Assembly: GCA_018883265.1 (NCBI GenBank)
Contig: VEQK01000017.1
Location: 1 to 38,426, forward strand
Origin: Rhodocyclaceae bacterium
Lineage (GTDB): Bacteria > Pseudomonadota > Gammaproteobacteria > Burkholderiales > Rhodocyclaceae
Reading direction: 5' to 3'
DNA: 38,426 nt
Part shown: positions 36,438-38,426 of the stretch, piece by piece
How the letters are laid out: each line of letters starts with the position of its first letter
Numbering within the stretch: the stretch's first letter is position 1
Translations under genes and position numbers: made by a program
Notes under the pieces: model-generated
The model's database searches: none
Seen by the model: only the letters and a program-made list of their open reading frames with translations
What the model was told of the DNA's origin: nothing

Positions 36438-38426
36438 ATGTTCAAGAAAATTCTGATTGCTAACCGGGGCGAAATCGCCTGCCGTGTTATCAAGACCGCC
36501 CGCAAGATGGGCATCAAAACGGTTGCCGTGTATTCCGAAGCCGATGCTTCCGCACGCCACGTCGAGCTGGCCGACGAAGCCGTCTGCATCGGCCCGGCCG
36601 CTTCGAAAGAATCGTACCTGGTCATCGACAAGATCATCGCGGCCTGCAAGCAGACCGGCGCTGAAGCGGTGCACCCGGGTTACGGCTTCCTCTCGGAAAA
36701 CGCCGAATTCGGTAAAAAGCTCGAGGCCAACGGCATCGTCTTTATTGGTCCGAAGGTCTACGCCCTCGAATCGATGGGTGACAAGATCGCCTCGAAGAAA
36801 CTGGCCAACGAAGCCAAGGTCAACACCATTCCGGGTTACAACGATCCAATCGACACGCCGGAACAAGCCGTGGAAATTGCCAAGGGGATTGGCTACCCCG
36901 TCATGATCAAGGCCTCGGCCGGCGGTGGCGGCAAGGGTCTGCGCGTTGCTTTCGACGACAAGGAAGCTTACGAAGGTTTTGCGTCGTGTAAGAACGAAGC
37001 CAAGAACGCCTTCGGCGACGACCGTGTCTTCATCGAAAAATTCGTCGAAGAACCACGCCACATTGAAATCCAGGTGCTGGGCGACTCGCACGGCAACGTG
37101 GTGTACCTGAACGAGCGCGACTGCTCGATCCAGCGTCGTCATCAGAAGGTGATTGAAGAGGCACCGTCACCCTTTATCGACCCGGCAACGCGTAAGGCCA
37201 TGGGTGAACAGGCTGTGGCGCTGGCCAAGGCGGTGCAATACCAGTCGGCTGGGACCGTTGAATTCGTAGTCGGCAAGGACAAGTCGTTCTACTTCCTTGA
37301 GATGAACACCCGCCTTCAGGTAGAGCACCCGGTGACTGAGCTGATCACCGGTCTTGATCTCGTCGAGCAGATGATTCGCGTTGCCGCCGGTGAGAAACTG
37401 TCGTTCACGCAAGACGATGTCCAGCTTAATGGCTGGGCTATGGAATGCCGTATCAATGCCGAAGACCCGTTCCGCGGCTTCCTGCCGTCGACCGGCCGTC
37501 TGGTCAAGTTTGCACCCCCGGAAGAAGTGCCGGGCCAGGTGCGTGTGGATACCGGCGTGTACGAAGGCGGCGAGATCTCGATGTACTACGACTCGATGAT
37601 TGCCAAGCTGATCGTCCATGGCGCCACGCGTGAACAGGCGATTGAGCGCATGCGCGATGCACTGAATAATTTTGTCATCCGCGGCATTTCGTCGAACATT
37701 CCCTTCCAGGCAGCGCTGATGCAACACCCGCGCTTCCAGGCCGGTAACTTCACAACCGCCTTTATCGCTGAAGAGTACCCGAAGGGCTTTAATGCCAGCG
37801 ATGTGCCGCATGATGATCCGGCACTCCTGCTGGCTGTCGCTGCATTCGTGCACCGCTGCTATGTCGACTGCGCCGCCAAGGTCAGCGGTCAGCTGCCTGG
37901 CCACGAGCTGCAGGTTGGCAATGAGTGGGTGGTTGTCCGTAATGGCGAACAACACTCGGTAACCGTCCTCCCTGCAGAAGGCGGTTACGATGTTATGTAC
38001 AAGGGCGAAACGCTTAAGATCCGTTCAGGATGGAATCTGGGTGAACCGCTGTTCACCGGCACGGTCAATGGTGAGCCATTCACTATGCAGGTCGAACGGC
38101 ACAAACTGGCCTATCGTCTGTTCCACTGGGGCACCCAGGCCAACCTCACGGTGCTGCGCGCCCGCGCTGCTGAGTTGTTGGCTCTGATGCCGGAGAAGGC
38201 TGCGCCGGATATGTCGAAGTTCCTGCTGTCGCCGATGCCGGGTCTGTTGCGCGAAGTCGCCGTCAAGGTCGGCCAGGACGTGAAGGCCGGCGAGAAGCTT
38301 GCGGTGATCGAGGCCATGAAGATGGAAAACATCCTCAAGGCCGAACAGGATGGCAAGGTGAAGAAGGTCTCGGCCGCCGCTGGCGAATCGCTGTCGGTGG
38401 ATCAGATCATCATCGAGTTTGAATGA
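36438..38426 (+). CDS. pccA: Propionyl-CoA carboxylase alpha chain (biotin carboxylase plus biotin carrier)
   Basis: PccA carboxylates its own biotin with ATP and bicarbonate and passes the carboxyl to PccB. The 662-residue product has a biotin carboxylase part ([47 protein letters not shown]) over about residues 1-445. A linker or BT region follows, then a C-terminal biotinyl domain with EAMKMENIL, biotinylated Lys at about 628. This fused arrangement distinguishes it from accB/accC in the same window. GAGG lies about 9 nt before the ATG. The stop codon is the last three bases of the window. Confidence 0.96.
   Translation: MFKKILIANRGEIACRVIKTARKMGIKTVAVYSEADASARHVELADEAVCIGPAASKESYLVIDKIIAACKQTGAEAVHPGYGFLSENAEFGKKLEANGIVFIGPKVYALESMGDKIASKKLANEAKVNTIPGYNDPIDTPEQAVEIAKGIGYPVMIKASAGGGGKGLRVAFDDKEAYEGFASCKNEAKNAFGDDRVFIEKFVEEPRHIEIQVLGDSHGNVVYLNERDCSIQRRHQKVIEEAPSPFIDPATRKAMGEQAVALAKAVQYQSAGTVEFVVGKDKSFYFLEMNTRLQVEHPVTELITGLDLVEQMIRVAAGEKLSFTQDDVQLNGWAMECRINAEDPFRGFLPSTGRLVKFAPPEEVPGQVRVDTGVYEGGEISMYYDSMIAKLIVHGATREQAIERMRDALNNFVIRGISSNIPFQAALMQHPRFQAGNFTTAFIAEEYPKGFNASDVPHDDPALLLAVAAFVHRCYVDCAAKVSGQLPGHELQVGNEWVVVRNGEQHSVTVLPAEGGYDVMYKGETLKIRSGWNLGEPLFTGTVNGEPFTMQVERHKLAYRLFHWGTQANLTVLRARAAELLALMPEKAAPDMSKFLLSPMPGLLREVAVKVGQDVKAGEKLAVIEAMKMENILKAEQDGKVKKVSAAAGESLSVDQIIIEFE

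Noticed and set aside
36084-37142. 352-codon minus-strand frame across pccB and pccA
   Set aside because: It spans two clear plus-strand genes and has no recognisable motif. It mirrors the codon bias of the genes opposite it.

Overview
The window reads as a chromosomal segment of a Gram-negative betaproteobacterium, tentatively Rhodocyclales-like. The gene order tlpA-aroQ-accB-accC-prmA, the LPS core genes waaC-waaA, the coiled-coil gene plus zapA pair, and the propionyl-CoA/methylmalonyl-CoA genes next to a GntR regulator all suggest this. It is an inference from gene content, not from a search. Coding density is high, most genes have clear orthologues, and no tRNA, rRNA, CRISPR array or transposon was seen.

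Layout. (1) 1-3700: the tail of a probable LivF-type ABC ATPase, then unrecognised exported proteins on the minus strand: a large lipoprotein, two tandem paralogues (one lipoprotein, one signal-peptide form), and a periplasmic protein with two internal repeats ending at a perfect terminator. (2) 3700-10760: mpl (peptidoglycan recycling), a divergent conserved unknown, a TlpA lipoprotein, aroQ, accB-accC, prmA and a PfkB-family kinase. (3) 10759-15789: envelope genes (a PlsC-type acyltransferase, a GT2 core glycosyltransferase, waaC, waaA and a WaaQ-like heptosyltransferase). (4) 15794-29890: a cobalamin island. The minus-strand operon is cobQ-cobU-cobT-cobC(phosphatase), the plus-strand operon is bluB-cobC(decarboxylase)-cobO-cobB-cbiB-btuF-cobS, and btuB-btuC-btuD lies on the minus strand behind a B12 riboswitch. 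(5) 30024-30722: a ZapB-like coiled-coil gene and zapA, followed by a strongly structured intergenic RNA candidate at the usual 6S RNA position. (6) 30723-38426: a GntR/FCD regulator divergent from methylmalonyl-CoA mutase, meaB, pccB and pccA.

How the parts fit. The island covers B12 import, adenosylation, aminopropanol attachment and nucleotide-loop assembly, including oxygen-dependent DMB synthesis by BluB. It contains no corrin-ring methyltransferases. The nearby methylmalonyl-CoA mutase with its MeaB chaperone is a likely consumer of the adenosylcobalamin, and PccAB supplies its substrate from propionyl-CoA. The methylmalonyl-CoA epimerase is not in the window.

Most worth a second look: the structured RNA after zapA; three genes (aroQ, waaC through a 6-codon leader ORF, and the ZapB-like gene) whose ATG falls at or near the predicted transcription start; the unrecognised duplicated secreted proteins at the left edge; the two-repeat periplasmic protein; and the inverted repeat and leader hairpin between the GntR gene and the mutase.
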